DNA from: Shinisaurus crocodilurus
Lineage: Eukaryota; Chordata; Lepidosauria; Squamata; Shinisauridae
DNA length: 64,000 nucleotides
Assembly (NCBI GenBank): GCA_021292165.1
Contig: CM037880.1
Span: forward strand, 145,370,099-145,434,098
Reading direction: 5' to 3'
Part shown: in pieces, positions 20,184 to 31,067 of the stretch
How the letters are laid out: each line of letters starts with the position of its first letter
Numbering within the stretch: the first letter of the stretch is position 1
Made by a program: the position numbers and the translations under genes
The notes under the pieces: generated by a model
Told to the model about the DNA's origin: nothing
Database searches by the model: none
Seen by the model: the letters and a program-made list of their open reading frames with translations, nothing else

Positions 20184-20437
20184 TATGGATATATGGAATC
20201 AATTATTATACTATGTATTAATAAAGGGGAAGGGGAGTATGCCTTGTCAGGGTATGTTATATTTTTGGAATGTGGAATTTAATTGATTAAGGGGATGGTT
20301 GTATATTAGTTGGTCCCTAGGCGGGTGGGGTGTGTGTGCACCTTATGATTTATTTTAGTTGTATGTTTGTGTTTTATAGTTTTGCATGTAGTTTATAATA
20401 ATTAAATAAAATTTATTACCGTAAATATAAAAAAAGA
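20184..20437 (+). mobile_element. 254-bp retroinsertion (5'-truncated LINE tail) with 16-bp target duplication
   Basis: GAGAATAAGGTGGTAG is repeated exactly at 20168-20183 and 20438-20453. The insert ends in an A-rich tail (ATAAAATTTATTACC...AAATATAAAAAAAGA) and contains AATAAA. This is the hallmark of target-primed reverse transcription. The body is T- and G-rich 3' untranslated sequence with no coding frame. The LINE clade is not identifiable. Confidence 0.9.
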
Positions 20438-20453
20438 GAGAATAAGGTGGTAG

Positions 20454-20863
20454 AATGAATTGTAGTACTTCAGACTGCAGGTGATCTCTCTACTTGTTTT
20501 CTACTTGCATGGAGTTGTATGTGTTTGTGTTTTAACATAGGTGCACTTATCACATGAACCCCATTTAAAAACCACCTACAGTCTGCAGTCCATTCTACTA
20601 CCACATTCCTACTTCATTCTCCTGCATCTGAGATCCAGCCTCAAATACTGTATCACCATTGCCTGTTCAATCCATAAAAATTCTGCAATGTTTGTGATGG
20701 TGGCAAGTCAGGAAGGTTGCATTTTCTTCTGACTTTTTCCTACCTCATCTTGGCCTTCCATGGGCCCAGCCACTGCCCTTCAGGAAACAGTACCCTAGTC
20801 CCTAGTGAAACCTGTACTGGAAAGAAAAGCTTAAGAGAAATGGACTGATCCTTGAGACCCATA
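20454..20863. other. No gene seen
   Basis: Unique sequence between a retroinsertion and a SINE. No coding or repeat signal. Confidence 0.4.
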
Positions 20864-21080
20864 AGTGTATTGGACTGGGACTCAGGAGATCCGGGTTCCA
20901 GTCCCCACTTGGCCATTAAGCTCCCTGGGTGACTTTGGGCCAGTCACGGTCTCTCAGCCTAACCTACCTCACAGGGTTGTTGTGAGGATAAAATGGAGAG
21001 GAGGAGAAGGAGGTTGATTATGTAAGCCGCCTTCGGTTCCTTGCAGGAAAAAAGGTGGGGTATAAATAAATAAATAAATA
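20864..21080 (+). mobile_element. Sauria-type SINE, 5' truncated
   Basis: It begins within the tRNA-like head at TTGGACTGGGACTCAGGAG, retains the B-box GGTTCCAGTCC, the GGGCCAGTCAC and CACAGGGTTGTTGTGAGG blocks, and ends in AAATAAATAAATAAATA. The A box is missing, so it could not be transcribed from its own promoter. Confidence 0.9.
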
Positions 21081-22048
21081 CCTCGGTAGTCATGAACAAG
21101 CAGGATTGAATGAGTGTGCTGGCTCCCAGCTGTCCGATCACTCCCATTGAGCTAAACAACCCAGGGATGTCCAAACGTGGAACTCTAGGTTATTGGGAAA
21201 CAGAGAACTCAGAGTTGTAAGCCATGGTTTGTCCCTGGGTTGGTTAGATCTGCCTGGACAGGCATCAGTGGGAACAATCAGGTGACGAGAACCAGCATAT
21301 TCACTTGTGCTCGCTTCTCTCACAACAACCCAGGGCTGTGATGTTGTGGTTGTGATGTTGAAACTGGGTCATTGTAAGCTTAGCTTTCTTAATTGTTTCA
21401 GGAACTGTGGTGCTTCAAAACAACCGCTCTCACTCAGAAGACATCATTGTCATGCCCATGTGACTTTGCAGAACTTCCATTTAAAAATGTCATGTGCGAC
21501 CTTGCTTTTATGATATATCCATCTTGGTGATTATTTTTATTCATTGATCTACCAATGTTCATCTGCATATTATCTGCCATGAAGTACTGTGCACTGCAGT
21601 AAATCTCTCCATTGCCTTGTCCACCATAAAAAGCACTTCCGGCTGGAACAAAGTTGGGCATATTCTCTTAAGTATAGAGGCTTTTTGTGTTCTTTCCTCC
21701 CCCTTTCAAGAAGCTATTACTGCTTCACACTTGAAACACAAGACCCTCTTGATAGAAGTATTTTTAAGACTAAAATAAATAAAGGAGAAAAGTGGAATGG
21801 AGTCAAACAGGCAATTATTTGTAATAGAAAAAAATATTGATTTTTTTCTTTTGATACATAGTCTAAATTATCCCTCAAGAAAAGTAGTAATGCATCTTTA
21901 AGCAGATTTATTGGCACTAGCCATAAAAAATGTGTTATTTAATTTCAACACTATCACATTTTTCCATTTCCATTTGATATAGAGACGGAACATTGAGATA
22001 GACATTGGACAGAGAATTTGATTCAGTGGCCTGAAATGTTTCAAGGCA
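21081..22048. other. No gene seen; possible eroded MITE at about 21120-21375
   Basis: The first 300 bases contain AACAACCCAGGG, CCTGGGTTGGTTAG and CAACAACCCAGGGCTGTG words in both orientations, resembling the 'AACAACCC' foldback family of 31660 and 41848. The remainder is unique AT-rich DNA. Confidence 0.4.
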
Positions 22049-22130
22049 GTAGTAGTCCTAAGCAGGGGGTAAGTCCCACTGAACTCAATGCAACTTAATC
22101 ATGAGTAAACATGCTTAGGATCATACTGCA
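22049..22130. mobile_element. Short palindromic repeat (CCTA...TAGG family)
   Basis: AGTCCTAAGCAGGGGGTAAG, then TCCCACTGAACTCAATGCAA, then GAGTAAACATGCTTAGGATC, is self-complementary at its ends and matches 36405-36488 and 45049-45130. Confidence 0.65.
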
Positions 22131-22499
22131 CTCCTTTAGGTGTGCTAGAATTCCTCCTCAACCCCCAAATTTTAATATCACTTAACTCATTAATCCTCAA
22201 CTGACACACAAAGCCTAAGTCTATCCTCCCTATCTGCCATAACTAAGCCTGTTGGGAGGGGGGATTGCTTGGTGCAGAAGGAGGAGGTGCCTGGTCTAAC
22301 TTGCAATGATGACGTTTCAACCCTGTATTGGCTGAAGTGTCCCGAGACCCAAGGTTGGGCACAGGATCTCATGGGATTTCAGTAAAAAGGTCTTGTTCTT
22401 GCTTGCCCAACCAAAGGTCAGTTGGACCAAAGGTCAGTTCACCCATTTGGGTGAAGAAGCACACTGATCCCTGTTTGGTCACTCTTAATGGAGTTCACA
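22131..22499. other. No gene seen
   Basis: Unique mixed DNA. CCAAAGGTCAGTT is tandemly doubled at about 22411-22440. Confidence 0.45.
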
Positions 22500-22652
22500 T
22501 CTCAAGATGCTGGAAAATATAACTTTATTTTCAATAAAGCCCAACACATTTTGGTCATGATATTTTTATGGGCTGAAAGGTCCCTAAAAATATCAGGGCT
22601 GAAACAATTTGGCTTTATTGTAAATAAAGTTATATTTTCCAGCATCTTGAGA
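22500..22652. mobile_element. 153-bp foldback element with 42-bp arms
   Basis: 22500-22541 and 22611-22652 are inverted copies with one mismatch in 42 bases (arm begins TCTCAAGATGCTGGAAAATA). The inner part also folds: TGATATTTTTATGGG pairs with CCCTAAAAATATCA. It is almost wholly one hairpin, typical of a foldback MITE. Confidence 0.92.
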
Positions 22653-23175
22653 CACGTTCTCTCTGTGTAGATCTGTGGTGGATACCTTCCAGTTTGTCTA
22701 CACTCATCTCTCTTACTGGGGAACAGAAAGGAATTGTTCATGTTAGTCCTGATTGGCTGTTGGGCTGCCATGGGTTGTAGTAGTAGTAGTTGTTGTTTGC
22801 TTCCCTGAGCTGTTCCTTCTCCTGGTTCAGATTTCCTATTAAGTGTTAATTGGTTGAATTTGGCTATTGGTTAATGGATTGTCACTATCCTTTGTCAAAA
22901 CATTGGCGGAAGGACCAGGCATGGAAAGAGAATGGGAATGTGCTGGGACTCGGAGGCCCTTCTCAGCGGAGATGGGGGGTGAGGAGTAACAAAATACTCA
23001 TTAGGTTGGGACTGTTGGCTGTGGTACAACTGATAGGGATGCAAGCATCTCCAGTGGAAAATCTGCCTCACATCTTCTATTTCCTTCACCCCAGCAACTA
23101 TTTAATTGCATTGTTCACTGATATCCTTCTTTCTTCATACCTGTCTCCCTTTGTTTTCTTCTGCACTCTCAAACT
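22653..23175. other. No gene seen
   Basis: Unique DNA with a short GTAGTAGTAGTAGTT patch near 22778-22794. The 109-codon frame at 22850-23179 lacks any domain I know. Confidence 0.4.
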
Positions 23176-23260
23176 CTAGTGTGTAAGCTCCTTGGGGAAG
23201 GAACCGATCTTTTTGCTTATGCAACTCTGTCAAGTATACTGATTGTGCTAAACACATGTT
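23176..23260 (+). mobile_element. L2-like 3' tail
   Basis: TGTGTAAGCTCCTTGGGGAA, then GGAACCGATCTTTTTGC and GTGCTAAACACATG, matches the amniote L2 3' tail (usually 'TGTAAGCTCCTTGGGGCAGGGAC'). Confidence 0.55.
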
Positions 23261-23326
23261 TTTAAGTTCTCGGAAAGTAACGGCTTTTGCCGCTTTTCAT
23301 GAATTTTCAAAGAAAGATATCCTGAA

Positions 23327-23420
23327 ATCTATCTATCTATCTATCTATCTATCATCTATCTATCTATCTATCTATCATCTATCTATCTATCTATCTATCT
23401 ATCTATTAATCTATCATCTA
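23327..23420 (+). repeat. (ATCT)n microsatellite with ATC interruptions
   Basis: Over 20 ATCT units with phase-shifting ATC or TAATC units. Confidence 0.97.
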
Positions 23421-24128
23421 CACACACATATATTATATCAGGAATAACTTTGTACTAGGAATACCTAGTCCCCAACCAAAACATCTCGGAATTCCAGTAC
23501 TGCAAGGGACCTAAAGATAACCTAGTCTGATATTTTTTCAGGTGAAAATCATCCATACATTTATTGCCATATCAAAAACACACCTTAACCCTGTACTCTG
23601 CACACACCTTTCTCCCATCAAATGGCCAACAACTTTTTTTTTTAATCTTGGGGAAGTTTAAAATAGGGTTTAGCAATTTGATAGGTAGAAGAAGGATGCT
23701 AACTTGGAAAGATACAAACATTGCTGGATCATACATAGGCAGATGCCTCAAATCCAGTGCTGAATTGCTGAACCTACATGGACTTTGAGAATTCAGAACA
23801 GCTCTTCTGCACACATAAACTGACATTTGATCACATCGGACAGAAAATACCACCATCCACCCACCACACACATAAGTCAACACTGGTTGAAGAGCCAATC
23901 TGAAACCTGAGATGGAGAGAACTTGAGATTTTAAAAATTCAAATGTGGGAGAAAGCAAAACTGAAAGATTGATCCATCCTTAAAGAGAGTGAGGGAGGAG
24001 GCTGCAGACATTCAAATTAGGCTCTACCAGGTGCTATGATGGTTTCAAGATGCACCTAGGACTCTCCCAAGGGCTATATCAGAATGAAGACACACGATTT
24101 CTCACACTAAACGATAGAGAGGACGGAG
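23421..24128. other. No gene seen
   Basis: Unique sequence. A 128-codon minus-strand open frame at 23572-23958 shows cysteine-rich but unrecognised sequence, no splice context and no homologous repeat. I take it as a chance frame. Confidence 0.4.
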
Positions 24129-24161
24129 GTTATCATCAAAACAATCAGCCAAGCAACTTTT
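24129..24161 (+). repeat. 33-bp direct repeat, copy 1
   Basis: GTTATCATCAAAACAATCAG followed by CCAAGCAACTTTT, identical to 24508-24540. Copy 1 is immediately followed by the truncated SINE. Confidence 0.95.
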
Positions 24162-24163
24162 TA

Positions 24164-24250
24164 AAAAATGGAGAGGAGGATTGTGTAAGCAGCCTTGGGG
24201 ACCTTTCAGGGGGGGAAAGGCAGGATATAAATAAAATAAATAAATAAAAG
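24164..24250 (+). mobile_element. Sauria-type SINE, 3' tail only
   Basis: ATGGAGAGGAGGATTGTGTA, then AGCAGCCTTGGGGACC, AAAGGCAGGATATAAATAA and AATAAATAAATAAAA, is the 3' third of a Sauria SINE. The tRNA head and middle are absent. Confidence 0.8.
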
Positions 24251-24507
24251 ATAAGCAAGTCCACTGCTTTTAGTTACCATTCTGCCCATTCCTCTTCCTC
24301 CCAAAGGATTTCTTATTATCTTATTCAGCCCCGCCTCTTGTTATCAAGCCTCCCATATGTGAGATTTGGCTGCAGTGGGTGCATCCTCAAATGATCTGTC
24401 GTTGTTGTCAATATCTCCCTTTACTGTTCACTGGTAAACTCTGGATTATGCAGGTGGCGGAAAGAAGTGAGCCATTTCATAATTAATCCCTCAAGCATTC
24501 CCAGCAA
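24251..24507. other. Spacer between SINE tail and second direct repeat
   Basis: Unique sequence, not A-rich at its right end, so a simple target-primed insertion does not account for the 33-bp direct repeats. Confidence 0.5.
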
Positions 24508-24538
24508 GTTATCATCAAAACAATCAGCCAAGCAACTT

Positions 24539-24540
<2 letters not shown>
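24508..24540 (+). repeat. 33-bp direct repeat, copy 2
   Basis: Identical to 24129-24161 and followed directly by an AAT microsatellite. Confidence 0.95.
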
Positions 24541-24579
<39 letters not shown>

Positions 24580-24610
24580 TAGAATAATTAGAATAATTAG
24601 AATAATTAGA
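24541..24610 (+). repeat. (AAT)n then (AATTAG)-like microsatellite
   Basis: About 13 AAT units pass into AATTAGAAT repeats with a period of about ten bases. Confidence 0.95.
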
Positions 24611-25625
24611 ATAATCTGATGTAAGATGGGAAAGGTAGAAGTGAAGAAATTACCACTTAAAAATATAATGTCCTTATAACATCCTGACTTTACAAAGATT
24701 TTTTTTCTCTCAGTTAAATTATCACACAATTTTAGTTATTTTCTTGAAAGCACTCGCTTTCGGTAGTAGGCCAGCAGATATTGGCCTTTACTTTCTTCAA
24801 TTTAATCAGCCACGTGGTGTCAGAAATAAGAAGAAATATGCTATTTTTACTGGATTTGTTTACTTAATATGAACTTGATGTCTCAGTGATGGCAAACAAC
24901 AACCATGCTGGAATGATGCTTTGTTCTGCTGGGGAATGCCAGATGAAGAAGAAAAAAAAACCATCCTGGATATAATATAGTGCATACCAGGAGGTGTTAG
25001 CAGTCTGTCTACAAACTCCAAGACATGGCTGAAGCAGTCACTGCCTTGAAGGATAAGGATCCTTCCACGTATTCACTTAAAAACACTTCTGCGCAATAAT
25101 CTCTGACACTCCTGGTTCTGAGCTTTAGCATATATCCAAAGGTGCAGAAAACAATCCTAGTCAAAAACACAATGGGGAATGAGGTTCCTCATAGCAGCTA
25201 TTGCACCCATGTGAGGAATGTGGCACTGAACACAGCCAGAATTTCCCCACATCTGACCAGTCCTGCTGTCAATAAAACTGACAGCAGGGTAGGTCAGGCT
25301 GACAAGGTTGCCACATGGCTAGTGTCTTGTGTGTCTTGGGTACACTAAACGAGCATGCATGCCTCAAACCTGGGGAAAAAATCACAGCTCACAACACTCA
25401 ATAAAAGATAGCAATCTAGGTTTCTAACTGCCTTGGCTGGTTTGTAGCAAGTCATTCAAAAAGGCGGGAAAGAACTATTTTACACAGCTCAGATTAGAAT
25501 GGCCATGCAGACCTAAAGCAGTCTCCATTCCGTTTAACACATAGCCCCTTCATATTGTTTCTTTCTAGCTACATAATAGTGATGCCTCTGCACTAATCAG
25601 AAGGCTCAGTTGTGTATCTGACAGA
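24611..25625. other. No gene seen
   Basis: About 1 kb of unique sequence without repeat ends or recognisable frames. Confidence 0.4.
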
Positions 25626-26110
25626 AACATAGGAAGCTGCCTTATACCAAGTCAGGCTATTGGCCCATCTAGCTCATTATTGTCTACACCAGGGCCAGGC
25701 AGTGTGGTGCCCATTACACTTTCCTTGGTGCCCACCATGACACCCTACTCCTCCCAATGTTTATTTAATTTTTTAAAACATATTTTCTTACTGCAGCTGA
25801 GATTGCCTCAAAGTGAGGTGGGAGATTCTAGCCGCTGCCATTTTAACTTCCCATGAATGCCTCTGGGCAGGTCACTTGTCCTTTGTCACTAGCCATGTCC
25901 ACTAATGGTAGCCCACAGCAGTTTCTCAAATCTCCATATGTGCCCACGGGCCCAAAAAGTTGCCTAACTCTGGTCTGCACGGACTGACAGTGGTCTCCAG
26001 ATAAATAGATAGAAAGAAAGAAAGAAAGAAAGAAGACTTTTCTAGCCCTATCTGGACATGTCAGGGATTGAGCTTGAGACCTTGTGCTCTACCACTGAGC
26101 TGCAGCCCTT
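25626..26110 (-). mobile_element. tRNA-Ala-derived SINE, antisense, split by a hAT MITE
   Basis: The 3' half lies at 25626-25689 (AACATAGGAAGCTGCCTTAT, then GGCCCATCTAGCTCA) and the 5' half at about 25981-26110, ending in GTGCTCTACCACTGAGCTGC, the reverse complement of the tRNA-Ala A-box region. A GAAA microsatellite (26009-26034) has expanded inside. The two halves are separated exactly by the hAT MITE. Confidence 0.85.
25690..25972. mobile_element. 283-bp hAT MITE inside a SINE
   Basis: It starts CAGGGCCAGGCAGTGTGGTG and ends AAGTTGCCTAACTCTG, which are imperfect inverted repeats. The flanks GTCTACAC (25682-25689) and GTCTGCAC (25973-25980) are an 8-bp duplication with one change. It must be younger than the SINE it interrupts. 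Confidence 0.88.
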
Positions 26111-26925
26111 CCTTGTCAAAGCATGAGCTACAGTCCATAACCTGTATTGTCATCAAGGGAGGCTGGTCCTCTGCCCTGCAGAAAGAGATGAAAGCATTTC
26201 ATTCAGAGGCAGAGCAGTCTTCATGCCAGTAAGGACAATGGCAGCACAGGGATCTCCCTGCATTCTCCCACTTCTTACTGACCTGGATGAATGACCTGAG
26301 GAAGAAGGTTCTTTATCCATCCCACACAGCGGTCATTTTTCCTGAGTAGAAACTATATGTCTCTACCTTGCCTTCCTAAACAAGCTGTTGCTAAACACAA
26401 AAACAAATTCCTTATTTAAAAAATGTTTCCCCCGTCATATACTGCAAAATGATCATTACGGCCCATGTGTCAAACCAAGTTTCCTTCTTAAACAAACAAT
26501 GTGTCAATGAAAATAATGGACTAATGCTAACTTCTATTATCATAGACATGCCTGGAGATGAAGAGCATTTGATCTATTGCTACTTCTTCAGGGCAACTTT
26601 CCTTTCCAAGGAGGTCTTGTATCACTATATCCTCTGCTTCCATTCTGTCAATGTTGCCTTTGTTTTAGAGGCTCTTCAGTTAAATTAATATAGTGATCAA
26701 AAGAAGAGAACTGAGTTCAGGCTTGGTTTAGATAATAAATCTACAGTCGCTTTAGATGAGAAATGACCGAGCTAGAATCCAGCCTTAGAGGTAAAATTTC
26801 CCAATAGGTAGGAAGGTGAAGGTCATGTTATTTAAAGCACTATGTACTGTGAACCAACAGAGAATTTTTAAACTAGCAAAATATATACGCACTGATTATA
26901 TATGTATTCACATTGGTTTGAATAC
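26111..26925. other. No gene seen
   Basis: Unique DNA. The 79-codon frame at 26449-26688 has no recognised domain. Confidence 0.4.
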
Positions 26926-27055
26926 AGACTTAGTCATACTTAGAGGAGAGCCACTGAAATCAATGGGACTTAGGTTAGTTATAACCAACTTAAGTCTCAT
27001 TGATTTCAATGGGTCTGCTCTAAGTATTACTACATCTGGATCCAACTGATTGTGT
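26926..27055. mobile_element. Palindromic repeat (TCAATGGGACTTA family)
   Basis: TGAAATCAATGGGACTTAGG and CTTAAGTCTCATTGATTTCA are inverted around GTTAGTTATAACCAAC. It ends in ACATCTGGATCCAAC. Relatives: 17495-17615 and the host sequence at 44522-45005. Confidence 0.8.
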
Positions 27056-27164
27056 TCAATAGGGGTATAGGAATGAGTGGGGTAAAAGTTAAGCATTCCC
27101 TCATACCTTCCAGTCCTTCCCTGCAACTGCCTTCTGCCTTATATTAGTATTATGAGGCCTGAAT

Positions 27165-27310
27165 GCGTGAGACAGTCACGTGGTTGAAGCTAAGTAGGCC
27201 TGGGTCTGCTCAGTGCTTGGAGGGGAGACCACCTGGGAATCTCATGTAGCTACCTTGAGTTCCAGAATGGAAGAAAGGTGGGATATACATGTATTAAATC
27301 AATAAATAGG
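27165..27310 (+). mobile_element. 5S-rRNA-derived SINE
   Basis: GAAGCTAAGTAGGCCTGGGT, CAGTGCTTGGAGGGGAGACC and ACCTGGGAATC follow the internal promoter part of vertebrate 5S rRNA (GAAGCTAAGCAGG, TTAGTACTTGGATGGGAGAC, CGCCTGGGAATAC). The 3' part is GAAGAAAGGTGGGATATACA with an AAATCAATAAATA tail, as in Sauria SINEs. This is the 5S-Sauria SINE type, not a functional 5S gene, because the head is diverged and fused to a SINE tail. Confidence 0.85.
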
Positions 27311-28549
27311 GGATTGGGAACTCCATGTTTCTCTACTAACATCTAGTCTCAAGATCTCATATGTGGGTAGTTTGACAAAGAATTGCACACCTTCTTTTAG
27401 CAAATAAACAGTTCTCAAAGCATGCGGTAGGCTTTCCTAGGTAGGCCTAGTTTCCCGGGAATGTGCCAGTATATTCATGTGGGTTTTTTTAGATGAACAT
27501 TTTATTAATGCTCTCTGTTCATGTGTTCTTTATGATGTTGAGCTGCTAATCACTTTAAGATGGTTGGCTAAACTGAATTTATGACTGCTGCCTGGGACAT
27601 TTTAGATGCATTTTAAAATTTTACATTATTTATTATACTTTTTTTATTATTATTATTTATTTATTTAAATTTTTAATTTTTCACATCTTACAGCTACTAA
27701 TGAATACAACAACAAAAGATACAACATAAACATTGTGCACCCCCCCACCTCTTGGGACCAAGTTATATTTCTCCCCCCAAAAAATTTTTTTATGTACCGT
27801 ATATATACAAGATATTATTCTATATTCCAAAAATATAACAAATCTTGACAAGGTTTGTTCCCCTTCCCCTTCACCAACACATAATCCAAAAATTTACCCC
27901 AAATGTTCACAAAGGTGTCTTTCTCCAATTGTCCTTTTTGACACTTAATATTACAAGTTAATTATTTATTATGCTTATAGCCTGCTCTTACATGGCTTAT
28001 CCAGGAATCTCCCATCCAAGGGACTGATCAGGTCCACACTAGGAAAATCTGTATGGAAATGTGTACACATTTTTTATACTGTACACATTAATGTATGCAT
28101 TTTGCTGCACATTTTTAAATGCATGAATTTTTGGACACAACACATGTACCCATTGATTAAAGTGTATTTATGTGCATATTGGAAATGTATGCTTTTTCCT
28201 TTGTTCATTGCAGAAAAACACTTGACTCGATGCTGCTGTTGCTGCTTCTTCCCATTCACCTTCCTGTCACCTATCCTGCATCCCTGTCCTTCCAGTAAGC
28301 CCTCCAACAATTCTTCTGTCTCCCATTTCTTCTTTCCCCCAAGTTCCAGTTAGCTCAAAGATGGCAAGCCACCTCTCTTTCTTGTTTCCTACAACTTACA
28401 ACTATAGGAAGTGCAAAAAGGTATGGTGATGATGACTATTTACTGAATTTCTTAGTTGTCTTTTCGTTAAAAAGGCACAATCTTTACTTAAGGAGGATTG
28501 CTTGGATGACATTTGAGAACTACACACTTCTTTGTCCATCTATTCCAAG
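27311..28549. other. AT-rich stretch, no gene
   Basis: About 1.2 kb with T-rich and TTATTTATT-rich patches (27610-27680), probably including old LINE 3' tails that I cannot classify. A GATGCTGCTGTTGCTGCTTC patch lies near 28229-28248. Confidence 0.35.
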
Positions 28550-28860
28550 AGTGGACAACTTCCAGGAATCGGGGGCTGCACTGCCTCCCTGGACCCCACC
28601 AGGGGCCACACTCCTGCTCCCATCACTGCATTTGTGGCCAAAATTTGGTGGTGTGATGGCAGCAAAAAAGTGGTGATTTTACTTCAAAACAAGGGAGGCT
28701 CCCAGGAACAAGATACTGTTTCCAAATGAGCTGTGTGCTCCCCACACACCTGGTTTTGAAGCAAAATCACTGCTTTTGGTGCCCTTGGTGGCAGTTGGAG
28801 CTGCAAAAAAGGCAGGGGCTGCATGAAGCCCAGAGGCCACATTTTGCCTACCCCCTTCTC
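28550..28860. mobile_element. Palindromic hAT-like MITE, diverged
   Basis: GAGTGGACAACTTCCAGGAA and GGGGGCTGCA on the left mirror GGGGCTGCATGAAGCCC and TTGCCTACCCC on the right. The inner pair GTGATTTTACTTCAAAACA and TGGTTTTGAAGCAAAATCAC is a clear inverted repeat. Termini are eroded. Confidence 0.6.
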
Positions 28861-30899
28861 TTCCTTTCTCTCTTTTGTTTGGCACCTTTTCTCTTTTCAT
28901 CTTTGGGTTGAGTAAGGCAAGTGGCAACCATATAACTCATATGATTATTACAGTCATCATATTTTAAACTCAGATTACTTTATACACTCAGAGCATTGCC
29001 TGATATTAAAGTTAATGGAGCAGCTCTTTCTTGCCCATAGCTCCATGTATACATTGGAGAGCACCCTCATGCCCAGGCACCACTGATTTAAGGCACATCA
29101 AAACTTAGCCTGTATTGAACCCTATCTTAGGTAATATATACTTACCTCTGGCAAACCCTAGACATTGAGGATCTTTCTACTGTAGCCATGTTTATATAGA
29201 TAGTTGCCATAGAAGAAAACAACTTGGAATAAGAAACCCCAGATTCAAAACAATACCTCAAAAGAACCAACCACTAAGAAGGTGTGCTATTACTTCATTC
29301 AACCACTACTGATTTGTTGACATTAGAAGCAGCAGTATTTTTCCAATGTCATCATTTAACAGCATAATATGACAGCATCTATACAACTGATGGGCATAAA
29401 TCAACGTAATACCCACTTTGTTGCATTATGGTATTGTAAATTTTCATCTTGAATAGTAGGGGGGTGGCAAAGGCAAGGACAACAAATGATAAATTCGGCT
29501 CAAATTTTACTAGATCTGTGTGTGTGTGTGTGTGTGTGTGTGTAAGTACGTTTGTGCACATCTACAGCACACACCTACTTATACTTTAATAATGTTGCAC
29601 TTCTGTGCATGCTGCATCACACAAATAATCCTTCCTTAATGTTGTCATTCTCTAAGAAAGATCTCCACAGAGAACTTTTCTGTAAGGTTTGCTAGATTAA
29701 AAAGAAAATTGACTCAATTCATCAGTACATGTGTTCATGTTTATTGCTAAGCACATCAGCATGCCTTCAGGTGGCCAAAGGGTCACCATGCATGGAGTCA
29801 CTGGAATAGAGACTGTTGTAAAAAAAGAAAAGAAAAGAAAGAAGAAGCAAAGTTCATTCCATGCCAGGTCTCAAGGTCTGAACTACAGATTAAAACAGAA
29901 TGTATACTTTCAAAATATGATGTATGAAAGAATAACATTACATGGGTACTTCCATCAGTTTTGATAACATCGTACGTGCCAATTTGAATTGAAATCATTG
30001 AAAGGTTGTGGCATGTATCTCTTCCAAGACATCAAGGAGGCATTCCCTCCTCTCATCTTTCATTTGTTCCATCCTTCTTTTCAGTTCTGCAGATGCACAT
30101 GGCTGTATTATAACTCACCCTTTCCCACTAGATACCGCCACACGTGATCATTCAAAAGCACTGAAACCGGGCAGGGCCATTCAGTAGTAGCCCAAACCAA
30201 TCCATCCTGCAACTTACCAGCAGCATCCTTCTGCCAGCTTTTCCCCAGGACCCCAACTGCTACTCTAGTACTACTTCAGGTTGTAGCGGCCCATGTGCTG
30301 GGAGCCTGGAGAAGATACTACTGGTGAGAGGGAAGGAGGGAAGCACTAGCCTGGAAATTACAATCTGAGCCAGAGCAGAAATCTTGGAAACATGGTGCCC
30401 AATACAGGTGAGCATTAGGAGATGCACAAATGTGTATTCCCAGCTAGGTAAAATCAAATTTTGTTGACACCTCTAGGATTGTACTTGAATTTCTTACAAC
30501 ATATCTTCATGCAGGTAATGAAATGGCTGAATGCTCCAAACCTCTTATTCCAATATAACATACCTTTGCATGTTCTAAAAATTATAGTCTGGGTGCTATT
30601 AAATTGGGTGAAGCCCAAGGCATTGCTTCACTGGAGAGGCCTGTTTACACAGCACTACTCAGGCACATAATTTCTACACAAGGAATTTCACCCCACCAGA
30701 TTGTGTCAGTGTAGCTATTAAATGAGAATGTGATTATCAAATCTCTCTGAACCAAACTTCTCCGGCAGCAATTTAAAACGCTCCCTTCTGCTGGGATTAC
30801 ATGTAAATCCAGCAGAGGGGACGGTTTGCAGCGCTGCCAGGGAGAATCAGGTCCCCCTCCCAACCCAACTAGTGATAGACACTGTAGCGATGTACATGT
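28861..30899. other. No gene seen
   Basis: About 2 kb of unique DNA. A TG run lies at 29517-29543 and an A/GAAAAG-rich patch at 29820-29845. Confidence 0.4.
29517..29543 (+). repeat. (TG)n microsatellite
   Basis: About 13 TG dinucleotides. Confidence 0.97.
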
Positions 30900-31060
30900 A
30901 CCTTAAGGCGTGCTCGCCTTGTGCTTGGCGAGAACCCCCGCCACTCAAGTCTTCTCGCGTCTTTTCGGACGCAACGGGGACCCGGAAGTGACGTGACGGG
31001 TCCCGGCACTGTGCCAGGAACTGATGCGATGGGACCCCGGTGCTGCTTTTTTCAGGTAAA
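30900..31060 (+). promoter_or_regulatory. CpG-rich patch with ETS/CRE composite
   Basis: CpG dinucleotides are dense compared with the surroundings. CCGGAAGTGACGTGA at 30982-30996 joins an ETS site (CCGGAAGT) to a CRE-like TGACGTGA. Inverted words GCTCGCC/GGCGAGA and GGGACCCGG/GGGTCCCGG are nearby. It could be a promoter remnant or part of a GC-rich transposon. No exon follows that I can see. Confidence 0.4.
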
Positions 31061-31067
31061 TATCATA

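Noticed and set aside
23327..23420. CRISPR-like array of short repeats
   Set aside because: It is a plain ATCT microsatellite with no spacers, and the genome is eukaryotic.
23572..23958. 128-codon minus-strand frame as a small cysteine-rich protein
   Set aside because: No signal peptide, no family pattern of cysteines and a low-complexity lysine patch. Not supported.
24129..24540. 33-bp direct repeats as an ordinary SINE target duplication
   Set aside because: The right copy is not preceded by the SINE A-rich tail and the interval holds about 250 bases of other DNA.
27165..27250. Functional 5S rRNA gene
   Set aside because: Only the internal promoter region resembles 5S, with many changes, and it is fused to a SINE tail.
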